Source: Eublepharis macularius
Taxonomy: Eukaryota > Chordata > Lepidosauria > Squamata > Eublepharidae
Length of the DNA: 64,000 bases
Direction of reading: 5' to 3'
NCBI RefSeq assembly: GCF_028583425.1
Contig: NC_072800.1
Coordinates: 7,887,001 to 7,951,000 of the forward strand
Shown piece by piece: positions 56,901 to 64,000 of this stretch. The notes beneath the pieces were generated by a model that was given only the letters and a program-made list of their open reading frames with translations, was not told where the DNA came from and did not search any database. Made by a program: the position numbers and the translations under genes. Every line of letters starts with the position of its first letter. The stretch's first letter is position 1.

Positions 56901-58207
56901 TTCTCATTTCAGTTATGAAGTGACTTTTAAAAAAGCTTGTCTGCCAGCTCCCAAACCTACAATTTGGGGAGAAAACCACTCTGGAGTTTAGGGTGGTCAA
57001 AAAGACTATGGAAATTAACAAGAAGCTCTCAGAACGCTCAAACAGTACCATTTATTACTCAGTAAGGTAAAGGTGCCAGCACCGAGTCATTGCTGACCGA
57101 TGGGGGGACATCACATCACGACATTTTCTTGGCAGACTTTTGTTACGGAGTGGTTTGCCATTGCCTTCCCCAGTCACCTACACTTTACCCCCAGGAAACT
57201 GGTTACTCATTTTACCGACCTCAGAAGGATGGAAGCCTGAGTCAACCTTGACCAGCTACCTGAATGAACCCGGCTTCTGCCAGGATCGAACTCAGGTCAT
57301 GAGCAGAGCTTGGGCTGCAGTACTGCAGTTTACCACTCTGCGCCACGGGGCTCTGTAAGATGGAGCCTCTAAAAGCAGTGTTGGCATACTTTTATTAATA
57401 CATATTTAGAAGTGAAGGAAAAAATTCACAGCACAAAGTAATTTTAAAAATTCAGACCCTTTCCTTCAAGCAACAAATAGCTGAGGTCTGCTTCAAAACA
57501 AGCTGTATTTTGGATATGAAGCTAGAGCATTATAAAATACAAGGGCCACTTATCATATCTGTATGGCACCTATGGACCCATTTAGAACTGAAGCCAAACA
57601 AATAGTGAACAGCAGAAAATCTGGCTTTAAAGAGTAAATACGCACACAAAAATAGTTCAAACATGCCACACAGAACTGCATTCTTGATGGGGGCCCCCGA
57701 GGGACAATCAAGAAATCCTGAGGGGCATTCAGGTCTGTTGGGAGTTAACAGAGATGCATTCCATACATGCAGCAGCCCCTTCTCCCCACTTCCAGAGGCA
57801 GGGACCATGCTGCATACTTAGAGGAGATGGTGCATCAAAAGTTAAGAACCATGGTTCTGATGTATTATATTACAGTACGTTTTTAAAAATCAAATCCAAA
57901 CATAACTGTTTCCTCTCCTTCCACATAGTCAAAAGGTTTACACAGCCCGGCCTAATATCCACCTGTCATAACAACCATTTGAACAACTATGGGATCACTT
58001 GATTAAAGTTCGACAGAGGAATGCAGCTAAACAGGCTAACAATGACAACAAGACTGACTTTAATAATAATAATAAGAGTGTAGAATTTACTACATCACAA
58101 CCATACAATAAACCCCATTCTAGAGAAAGAAGAAAATTTTGACAACGTTCAACAACATCATGTACCTGGGAAGGGCCAGGTCTTTTGGTACCCCTTTTCT
58201 GGGACAT
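47911..58207 (-). CDS. NSMCE3: NSMCE3 (MAGE family), 10 coding exons, 256 aa
   Basis: Non-SMC element 3: the MAGE-domain subunit that pairs with the RING protein NSMCE1 and with NSMCE4 in the SMC5/6 complex (DNA repair, nucleus). Exons on the minus strand: 58207-58166, 55749-55642, 55189-55126, 53734-53655, 52799-52705, 50663-50584, 50499-50457, 50360-50298, 50157-50043, 47991-47911. All begin after AG and end before GT; phases join without a stop, totalling 771 bases. Residues 1-50 are a disordered leader ([16 protein letters not shown]); the MAGE homology domain follows: [107 protein letters not shown]. Human NSMCE3 (about 304 aa) is intronless; a single multi-exon MAGE gene is the known non-mammalian state. 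A MAGED-like name is possible, but motif matches favour NSMCE3. Confidence 0.93.
48268..48486 (-). repeat. Sauria-type tRNA-derived SINE, NSMCE3 intron 9
   Basis: Minus strand: A-box GTAGCACAGTGGTTAAGTG, B-box GGTTCAAATCCC, then CTCAGCCCCCC and an AGCAGTATATAAA tail. Confidence 0.8.
49616..49722 (-). repeat. Sauria-type SINE fragment, NSMCE3 intron 9
   Basis: Minus strand GGTTCAAATCCCTCC, GCTGGGTGACCTTGGGCCAG; the tail and A-box are incomplete. Confidence 0.7.
50043..50157 (-). CDS. NSMCE3: NSMCE3 coding exon 9
   Basis: [20 protein letters not shown], then [18 protein letters not shown]. Second winged helix; close to human YLEYRRIPHTDP and KVLKFVAK. Acceptor TTTCTAG, donor AAG/GTACTA. Confidence 0.95.
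50298..50360 (-). CDS. NSMCE3: NSMCE3 coding exon 8
   Basis: [20 protein letters not shown] plus two bases. Intron 7 is only 96 bases. Acceptor CTTTCAG, donor GAA/GTGAGT. Confidence 0.94.
50457..50499 (-). CDS. NSMCE3: NSMCE3 coding exon 7
   Basis: [14 protein letters not shown] (human AWDFLRRLGVYP). 43 bases. Acceptor CCTCTAG, donor CTGG/GTACGA, a weaker site. Confidence 0.88.
50584..50663 (-). CDS. NSMCE3: NSMCE3 coding exon 6
   Basis: [20 protein letters not shown] then GNVAKE, the most conserved MAGE motif (human GLLMIVLGLIFMKGN). Acceptor GTTGCAG, donor GAAT/GTAAGT. Confidence 0.95.
51165..51330. mobile_element. hAT-type MITE, 166 bp, exact 8-bp TSD
   Basis: Starts CAAGGGTTTTTTTTCC and ends GAAAAAAGCCCTG. 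GATATGGG at 51157-51164 and 51331-51338. In NSMCE3 intron 5. Confidence 0.88.
51355..51553 (+). repeat. Sauria-type SINE, NSMCE3 intron 5 (antisense)
   Basis: A-box GCAGTGGTTAGTGTCAG, B-box-like AAGTTCTAATCCT, ACTCTGCCATGGAA, CCTTGGGCCAATCAC, CTCACAGGGTTGTTGTGAGG and an (AAAT)n tail: the usual Sauria SINE order. Confidence 0.88.
52705..52799 (-). CDS. NSMCE3: NSMCE3 coding exon 5
   Basis: [20 protein letters not shown] then [11 protein letters not shown] plus two bases. Acceptor TTTGGCAG. Donor GA/GTAAGA was chosen over two upstream GTAAA sites because only it gives a phase that joins exon 6. Confidence 0.9.
52917..53152. mobile_element. 236-bp palindromic MITE, NSMCE3 intron 4
   Basis: Long terminal inverted repeats of about 78 bases: AGAGCAGAACCACAAGTGAC at the left and its complement GTCACTTGTGGTTCTGCTCT at the right, with matching inner parts to about 52995 and 53075. 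The central ~80 bases are not palindromic. No clear target duplication longer than 2-3 bases. Confidence 0.82.
53655..53734 (-). CDS. NSMCE3: NSMCE3 coding exon 4
   Basis: Completes an Asp codon then [20 protein letters not shown] and NQNLQQ; part of the first winged helix. Acceptor TTTGCAG, donor CAG/GTAAAG. Confidence 0.94.
54795..54957. mobile_element. hAT-type MITE, 163 bp, exact 8-bp TSD
   Basis: Starts CAGGGCTTTTTTTCC, ends AAAAAAACCCCG. AGTAGCTC at 54787-54794 and 54958-54965. Reverse orientation of the 51165 copy, in NSMCE3 intron 3. Confidence 0.9.
55126..55189 (-). CDS. NSMCE3: NSMCE3 coding exon 3, start of MAGE domain
   Basis: [21 protein letters not shown], nearly the human [20 protein letters not shown]. 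Acceptor TCTTCAG, donor GCAG/GTGAGA, ends phase 1. Confidence 0.95.
55642..55749 (-). CDS. NSMCE3: NSMCE3 coding exon 2
   Basis: 36 codons, phase 0 to 0: acidic MDVDEED then Ser/Gln-rich up to SQMEAK. Acceptor CCACAG, donor AAA/GTAAGA. A low-complexity leader before the MAGE domain. Confidence 0.88.
57062..57357 (-). repeat. tRNA-derived squamate SINE, NSMCE3 intron 1
   Basis: Minus strand begins GAGCCCCGTGGCGCAGAGTG with B-box GAGTTCGATCC. It continues with TGAGGTCGGTAAAATGAG and GGGAAGGCAATGGCAAACCA. Different family from the Sauria copies; possibly the SINE known as Squam1-like or ACA, not resolved. Confidence 0.8.
58166..58207 (-). CDS. NSMCE3: NSMCE3 coding exon 1
   Basis: 14 codons from ATG (58207-58205): [14 protein letters not shown]. 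Donor CAG/GTACAT, phase 0. Only ATG upstream of and in frame with the MAGE domain in this stretch. A CAG acceptor at 58226-58224 suggests a 16-base 5' UTR portion here. Confidence 0.85.
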
Positions 58208-58350
58208 CTCTCCGTTGGGAAGCCTGTGAGGAGCAGGAAGAAGAGCTTACAGCAGAGATCCTGAGCTTTCCCCCCTCCCCAAGACAAAACACGGCCTGTC
58301 CTCAGGGACTAAACAGACTGCCCTTCTCCACTGCCAGTGCCCAACCAATG

Positions 58351-58547
58351 AAGAGTCCAGTAGCACCTTTAAGACTAACCAACTTTACTGGGGCATAAGC
58401 TTTCGAGAACCACAGTTCTCTTCGTCAGATGCATGCTCTGGTTCACGAAATCTTATGCTACAATAAACTTGGTTAGTTTTAAAGGTGCTACTGGACTCTT
58501 TACTATTTTGCAACTACAAACTAACACGGCAAACTCCTCTGGATCTA
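58351..58547. repeat. Family K repeat, palindromic form, upstream of NSMCE3
   Basis: AGAGTCCAGTAGCACCTTTA and its complement bracket GCATAAGCTTTCGAG, CAGATGCATGC. Ends CTCCTCTGGATCTA. It lies between the coding start and the CpG-rich region. Confidence 0.75.
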
Positions 58548-58649
58548 GTCCCCAAGCAGCGTCTGAAGGACAAAGCTTCTTGGCTCTTTAACAGCCATTG
58601 GGCAGGTAGGAATCCGGCAAACGCGGCTTATCACACCACAGCGATGTAG

Positions 58650-59400
58650 AGAAGCTGTACCTGTTGAACGTCTGTCCAGGACGCTTGCCTAAAAATAAAG
58701 TAGCGACGCCTCCTATTTCTAGAAGCCCTGCTGCACCCCACAGCTCGGTCTGGCACCCCCCCCCCCCCCGCAGCAAGGCGCCTAGGCAGGGAACAACGGA
58801 AACAGGTGGAAGTTCATCAGGTGCAAGTCATCCCTGCCTGCCGATGGGGGAAAGTCGAGTCTGCTGGACTTCTACTTGAAAGCAGGCCGAAGCTCCTCTG
58901 GCGGCAGACGCGCGTGGAAAGTCAGCGAGGGAAGCCTTAACGGGAACTCACTCGGCACACCTCCCGGGCCACGCCCTCAGGGGCGCCAAGCGCTTTTCTT
59001 CCGCCTGCCAGGCCCAACCTCGTTTTCTCAGTGCGCCTGCGCAGCGTTGCGGACTCGCCGTGTCGTTCGCGGGGCCCGTGGACGTTGGAGTGTTGCTTAG
59101 CAACGCTTGCCTGCCGCAGGCGCTCTGGCCGGTCTCGCGCATTGAAGAGGGGCGGAGGCATGAGAGAAGCGAGCGTTCCTCTCTTGCCCCCACCCCTCTT
59201 CAACGCGCGCGACCGCCCAGAGCGCATGCGGCTGGCGAGCATTGCTAAGCAACACCCCAACGGCCCATCAGAGAGGCTGCCGAGTCTGGCTTCCTCTGCG
59301 CGTGAAGAACTCGTTGGCCCGGTTGCCTGTCACTCACGAGCGGAAAAGAAAATAAGAAACCATCCTTACCCCACCTCCGCCCATGGAATGGGAGGGCCCG
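58650..59400. promoter_or_regulatory. NSMCE3: CpG-rich region, presumed NSMCE3 promoter
   Basis: Dense CG dinucleotides in contrast to the flanks. A strong minus-strand donor GA/GTGAGT at 58952/58951 could end a non-coding first exon spliced to the acceptor at 58226-58224. Promoter role is inferred from position; a divergent plus-strand gene is possible but no coding exon was found in 59.4-64 kb. Confidence 0.6.
59080..59265. repeat. GC-rich inverted repeat with two X-box motifs
   Basis: Arms of about 90 bases mirror each other around about 59172 with roughly 80-85% match by eye. Each arm holds an RFX-type palindromic X-box: GTTGCTTAGCAAC at 59092-59104 and ATTGCTAAGCAAC at 59241-59253. Other mirrored words are CGCTCTGG/CCCAGAGCG and TTGAAGAGGGG/CCCCTCTTCAA. 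Confidence 0.8.
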
Positions 59401-59424
59401 GGAGAGCTCCTGCCTCTCCTATGG

Positions 59425-59830
59425 TTGCCAACTCCCGGTTGGGAAATCCTTGGTGATTTGGGGGGTGGAGCCTGGGGAGGGAGGGGTTTGGGTAGGGGCG
59501 GGACCTCCGTGTGGTGTAGTGGTACAGAGCAAGACCCGAACAACCATTTTAACTGGGGGAAAACCCAGTAGTCGGTTTGCCAACCTCCAGGTGGGGCCTG
59601 GTGATATCCCAGAATTCCAGCTGTTCTCCAGACTACCGAGATCATTTCCTCTGGAGAAAAATGGCAGGTTTGGAGGGTGAATTCTGTGCCATTACATCCT
59701 TGCTGAGCTCCCTCCCTTCCCCAAACTCTATCCTCTCCAGGTACCACCTGCAAACCTCCAAGATTAGACAATCTGGAGATGAGCTAAAATTCCTGGAGAC
59801 AGCCAGTTCCCACCTGGAGGTTGGAAACAG
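59425..59830. repeat. Short interspersed palindromic repeats (GTTGCCAACTCC family)
   Basis: 59425-59545 is a partial plus copy (TTGCCAACTCCCGGTTGGG, GGGGTGGAGCCTGGGGAGGG). 59573-59830 is a complete copy with TTTGCCAACCTCCAGGTGG at one end and CCACCTGGAGGTTGGAAAC at the other. Inverted ends suggest a non-autonomous DNA element. Confidence 0.65.
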
Positions 59831-60667
59831 GCAATGGTTCCTGGTTGTAACAAAGACTTTGTGCATTATGAGCTGGACACTTAATTATTTTTCCCTTTCC
59901 TGCCATGTAGGGTAATGGCAAAGTGACCCAGAAAAATACAGGCCAGATTGAAAGCGATCTTGCCTGTGAATGATTTGTACAAACTGCTGCATTGTGAGCT
60001 GAAACTTGCTGACCTTTGTTGCACCAGATTCCCATTGGCTCATCAAGGTGTTGATCACTAAGGCCTTGTGAGTTTGCCTCTGCATTCCATTTCAGAAAAG
60101 GTGCTCAGCAATAGTCGTCAGCTATCTGAATGTATGTGTATTTATTACATATCAAGTGGCTTGGGAACTTTGAGAGGCTCTGACCAATGTGCTGAAATGG
60201 AGAAGTGCCCGAACTGATGAACAGGCAAAGTTCAGACCTAGGAGAGAAACTAATTACACAATTCAGGTTTTTGTGATGACCTTCACATCGGATCAGTAAG
60301 TATAAAACTGCAGAGGAAAGTGTGACAAATTATAAGGGCATTCTGTTTCTGTTGGGAGCCCACATGGCTCAGCTCGAACACGGGGCTCAGCTTGAACACA
60401 GGGCAGAGAGGGCAAGCCAGAGCACTTGAAACAGAACAAATGACATGAAATTAGGCCCCAGTCTGATCCTGCCCCAAAGTCAGTCAGCTGCAGCATCTCT
60501 GTCCTGGATTAGAGTGGCTAGGTCTCTGGAGGCATGACCCATGAGACTCAAGGGAGAGCCACGTGAAAGCAAGCAGGAGACATGCAGAAGCAGAGCTGGT
60601 GGGTCTTTGCTGATTTGGAAAAAAAAAGGTTGGATAAATAAATAAAACCCTAAGCTTGTTGAAAGAT
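59831..60667. other. No gene seen
   Basis: AT-moderate sequence without coding features or recognisable repeats. Confidence 0.5.
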
Positions 60668-60890
60668 AGGGTTGACAACTCCAGGTTGGTAAATTCATGG
60701 AGATTTGGGGGGTGGAGAGAGGAGAGGGTGGGGTTTGGGAAGGGCAGGGACGTCAGCGGGGTATAATGCCATAGGATCTGCCCCTCTACAGCAGCCATTT
60801 TGTCCAAGTGAATTGATCTTTATAGTCCAGAGATCAGTTGTCATTTGGAGAGATCTAGAGACTCACTTGGAAGTTGGCAAGCCTACTGAG
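60668..60890. repeat. GTTGCCAACTCC-family repeat, third copy
   Basis: AGGGTTGACAACTCCAGGTT start, GGGTATAATGCCATAGGATC in the middle and TTGGAAGTTGGCAAGCCTA at the end. Confidence 0.7.
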
Positions 60891-61196
60891 AGATCTCTAA
60901 CCCCTCTCTGAACAAAAATCAGTATAAAAAGTCTTCCCCTCCCCTCTGCCCGTTCCCCTTGCTGTCTCTCCAAATGTTCTGATTGGTCCAATTGGCTGTT
61001 GTTGGCTTTCTCTCCAAACCGTCAGAGTACATGAGAGCCAGTTTGATGTAGTGGTTAAGAGCATGAGACTCTAATCTGGAGAGCCAGGTTTGATTCCCTA
61101 CTCCTCTGCTTGAAGCCAGCTGGCTAACCTTGGGCTAATCACAGCTCTCTCAGAGCTCTCTCAGCCCCACCCACCTGACAGGGTGTTTGTTGTGGG

Positions 61197-62982
61197 CAGG
61201 GGTCATTTCGTAGAAAAAGAGCTGCAGGAACTTATTAGCATAACTGATTTGCATATGCCACACCCCCTAACATCACCTACCCTGGCTGTTCTGAACCCAG
61301 TCCTGGCCATTCCGAGCTGAAATTGGGCCCAAAATGGCCGAAAAGGGCCCAAAATGGTAAAGATCAGGCCGCTGCTGAGCGGGAGAGTGATCCACCTCCT
61401 GTCAGAGGCCCAATCCTGGCCACTTTGGACCGATCCTGGCTGTTTTGGGCTTGAATTGGATCCAAAGTGGCTGAAAGGGGCCCAAAATGGACAGGATCGG
61501 GCCCAAAATAGCCAGGATTTGGCTGCTGCCAGATGGGAGAGGGCTGGCCCACCTGGTAGTGGCCCTATCAGGGCCATTTGGGCCCCAATTCTGGACGAAA
61601 CTCCCCAATCCAGGCCAAAAGGGGCCCAAAATTGCTCAAAATGGGCATTTTGGGCATGTTTTGGCTTGGATTGTGCCCTAAATGGCCCCAAATCAGGTCA
61701 GTGCCAGGCAGAAGAGGAGTCCCATACCCAACACCGACCCAATCCAGGTGGTTTTGGCCCCGATCCCGGAGGAAATGGGCCCAAAATGGCCATTTTGAGC
61801 CAATTTTGACCCCGGTCAGCGCCAAAATTGCCGAGATCAGGTTGGTGCCAGGCAAAGAAGGCTTCCCCCAACAGGCACTGACCTAATACTGGTGGTTTTG
61901 GCCCTGATCCTGGCCAAAATGGGCCACAAAGGGCCAAAAATGGTAAGTTTGGGCTCATTTGGGCATGGATCAGGGTTGAAACGGCCAGGAACAGATTGCT
62001 GCTGGGTGGGGGAGGCTTCTCCTACCAAGCACCAATCCGATCCAGGCCATTTTGGCCCTAATCCTGGTGCAAATGGGCCCAAAATGGCCAAAAGTTGCCA
62101 TTTTGGGCTCTTTTGGGCCCAGATTGGGGCTGAAACAGCCCGGATCGGGTTGGTGCCAGGTGGGGGAACCCTCCCCTGCCTGGTACTGACCTGATCAGGG
62201 CTGTTTCAGCCCCGATCTGATGAAAATGGGCCCAAAACGGCTGAAAGTGGCCATTTTGGGTTCTTTTGGGCCAAGATTGGGGCTAAAACAGCCCTGATCA
62301 TGTCAGTACAAGGCAGGGGAGGGTTCCCCCACCTGGCACCAACCCGATCCCGGCTGTTTTCTGATGAAAATGGGCCCAAAATGGCTGAAAGTGGCCATTT
62401 TGGGTTCTTTTGGGCCCAGATTGGGGCTGAAATGGCCTGAATCGGGTCGGTGCCAGGCGGAGGAACCCTCCATTGCCTGGTACTGACCTGATCCGGGCTA
62501 TTTTGGCCCCAATCCAGCATAAATGGGCCCCAAATGGCTGAAAGTAGCCATTTTGGGAACTTTTGGGCCCGGATCAGGGCCGAAATGGCCAGGATCAGGT
62601 CGGTGCTAGGTGGGGAAACCCTCTCCTGCCTGACAGTGACCTGATCCAGGCTATTTTGGCCCCAATCTGTGCCATTTTGGCCTCAATCCAGGCCAATACT
62701 GGCTCCAAATGACCCAAAACGGCCATTTTGGGCCTGTTTGGGCCAGGATCGTGACTGAATTGGCTGGGACCAGGTCAGTGCCAGGCGGGGGAGGGTTCCC
62801 CTGCCTGGCACTGACCCAATCTGGGGTGTTTTGGCCCCCATCCAGGCTGTTTCGGCCCCAATCCAGGCCGAAATGAGCCCAGAATAGCCGAAAATCAGGT
62901 GGGTGGGGCCACCAGACAAGTGGTCTCTTTGGAGAATTGCCAGAACAGCGTTGCAGTGTGTTCCCCATCAAAATGAGCCCTG
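61197..62982. mobile_element. hAT-like element packed with ~147-bp satellite units
   Basis: Ends CAGGGGTCATTT and AAATGAGCCCTG (inverted CAGGG(G/C)TCATTT). 8-bp flanks GTTGTGGG and GGTGTGTG match at 6 of 8. The interior 61330-62880 is an array of about ten diverged units. Palindromic words CCAAAATGGCCATTTTGGG recur. No transposase frame. Confidence 0.7.
61330..62880. repeat. Tandem array, unit about 147 bp (143-170)
   Basis: The phrase GGT(C/T)(A/G)GTGCCAGG or its variants recurs at about 61705, 61848, 61997, 62150, 62306, 62449, 62602 and 62774. Each unit pairs CCTGGCACTGACC-like and CCAAAATGG words. Overlapping open frames rich in GPFWP or GPKMA are unit translations. Confidence 0.8.
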
Positions 62983-63068
62983 GGTGTGTGGATAATAATA
63001 ACATACTTTGTAAACTGCTCTGAGTGGGCATTAAGTTGTTCTGAAGGGTGGTATATAAATGGAATTTT

Positions 63069-63090
63069 GTTGTTTTGTTGTTGTTGTTGT

Positions 63091-63138
<48 letters not shown>
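63069..63138. repeat. (TTG)n(TAC)n microsatellite
   Basis: About 7 TTG units followed by about 16 TAC units, extending the SINE tail. Confidence 0.93.
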
Positions 63139-63249
63139 GGAGGTCACCAGCAGTTATAAAAAGCGGGGTGAACTTGGCTTTGTGTCAGGTCTTGCCAGGT
63201 ATTTTCCCCCAAGCACTTCACTGCATCACTCAGGTGTAAGAGTTACTTT

Positions 63250-64000
63250 ATTAAAGAAGAATCAAAAAGAGTCCAGTAGCACCTTTAAGACTAACCAACT
63301 TTATTTTAGCATAAGCTTTCGAGAATCAAGTTCTCTTCGTCAGATGCCTGATACAGAGACTGGTCAAACACAGAAGAGCAAGAGAGGGAAGAGGCAATTA
63401 GGGGGGGAGGGGGAGGGAGCAATCAAAACATTCCTTTGCTAGTATATGTAAACATCTCCTTTTGGTGTGTGTATCAGTTGGCTTCAAAGGAGTTTGCCCT
63501 GTTAGTTTGTAGAAGCCAAACAGCTAGACCATCCAATTCCAATGCAGTATGGGCCTTCGATAACCACAGCTCTCCCTGCCAGATGCATCTGACAAAGAGA
63601 TCTGTGGTTCCCGAAAGCCCACGCCAGGTACCACTGAATAGGGACTATGAATGGTTATCACATTACCACAGGTAACAGATTTCCTTTACAGAGGTGGGGT
63701 CTGGGGGAGCTCAGTGGTACCTGGCGTGGGCTTTCGGGAACCACAGATCTCTTTGTCAGATGCATCTGGCAGGGAGAGCTGTGGTTATCGAAGGCCCATA
63801 CTGCATTGGAATTGGATGGTCTAGCTGTTTGGCTTCTACAAACTAACAGGGCAAACTCCTTTGAAGCCAACTGATACACACACCAAAAGGAGATGTTTAC
63901 ATATACTAGCAAAGGAATGTTTTGATTGCTCCCTCCCCCCCTAATTGCCTCTTCCCTCTCTTGCTCTTCTGTGTTTGACCAGTCTCTGTATCAGGCATCT
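63250..64000. repeat. Family K repeat as large palindrome, runs off the window
   Basis: Left arm 63342-63637, spacer 63638-63710, right arm 63711-64000 and beyond. Arms look identical apart from a 6-base indel in the GGGGGAGGGG tract (63402-63417). Family K words (AGTCCAGTAGCACCTTTAAG) start at 63269. The same 67-residue frame reads on both strands, at 63436 plus and 63912 minus, as a consequence of the symmetry. Confidence 0.88.

Larger units (their letters stand above)
61034..63138 (+). repeat. Sauria-type SINE split by a hAT-like element
   Basis: 5' part 61034-61196: A-box GATGTAGTGGTTAAGAGC, B-box GGTTTGATTCCC, CTCTCAGCCCCACCCACC, ACAGGGTGTTTGTTGTGGG. 3' part 62983-63138: AACTGCTCTGAGTGGGCATT, GGTATATAAAT and a (TTG)n/(TAC)n tail. 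The two parts join in SINE order once the insertion is removed. Confidence 0.8.

Noticed and set aside
59031..59456. 141-codon plus-strand frame in the CpG-rich region as a divergent gene
   Set aside because: The frame is GC-driven, spans both arms of the inverted repeat and shows no known domain; the opposite strand is similarly open.
61203..61809. Frames of 150-160 codons on both strands at 61-62 kb
   Set aside because: Translations of the ~147-bp satellite units; the palindromic words keep both strands open.

Overview
This window looks like the genome of a squamate reptile (lizard or snake). Supporting signs are tRNA-derived Sauria-type SINEs, reptile-type L1 and L2 LINEs, a chromodomain Ty3/gypsy element, hAT-type MITEs and long GATA arrays. 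Identification is by reading only; no database search was run. Most open frames are transposon or satellite translations. One host gene was recognised.

Layout. 1-4850: degenerate CTAT/GATA satellite that switches strand near 3.25 kb, holding an ORF1-only half-L1 (189-1685). 4851-9690: a 29-bp minisatellite split by a decayed L2-like LINE. 10.15-12.15 kb: 3' part of an L1. 12.16-14.08 kb: a satellite-bearing repeat, here called family F, that cuts the chromodomain end of a gypsy element. 14.08-26.51 kb: that gypsy element on the minus strand; a 6.1-kb L1 with an open ORF2 (20318-26448) sits inside its 5' LTR. 26.52-27.06 kb: the 29-bp minisatellite again. 27.06-35.07 kb: an old LINE carrying three later insertions (a second gypsy copy with 5-bp target duplication, a hAT MITE and a 180-bp hairpin). 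35.5-38.9 kb: family F as a 2.8-kb inverted repeat. 40.5-46.7 kb: a second full-length L1, minus strand, with 16-bp target duplications.

The host gene is on the minus strand at 47.9-58.2 kb. Ten coding exons with consensus splice sites and compatible phases encode a 256-residue MAGE-family protein, best matched to NSMCE3, the MAGE subunit of the SMC5/6 complex. Its introns contain SINEs and MITEs. Upstream is a CpG-rich region (58.65-59.4 kb) with a roughly 185-bp inverted repeat carrying two RFX-type X-boxes. 59.4-64 kb holds short palindromic repeats, a Sauria SINE split by a hAT-like element full of ~147-bp satellite units, and a near-perfect palindrome that runs off the window end.

Most notable: both gypsy copies place, one base after the 5' LTR, a 12-nt sequence complementary to their own LTR rather than a tRNA primer site. 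This is the self-priming arrangement described for the Tf1/sushi group. The half-L1, the ATGA overlap of L1 ORF1/ORF2, and the paired X-box palindrome also deserve checking.
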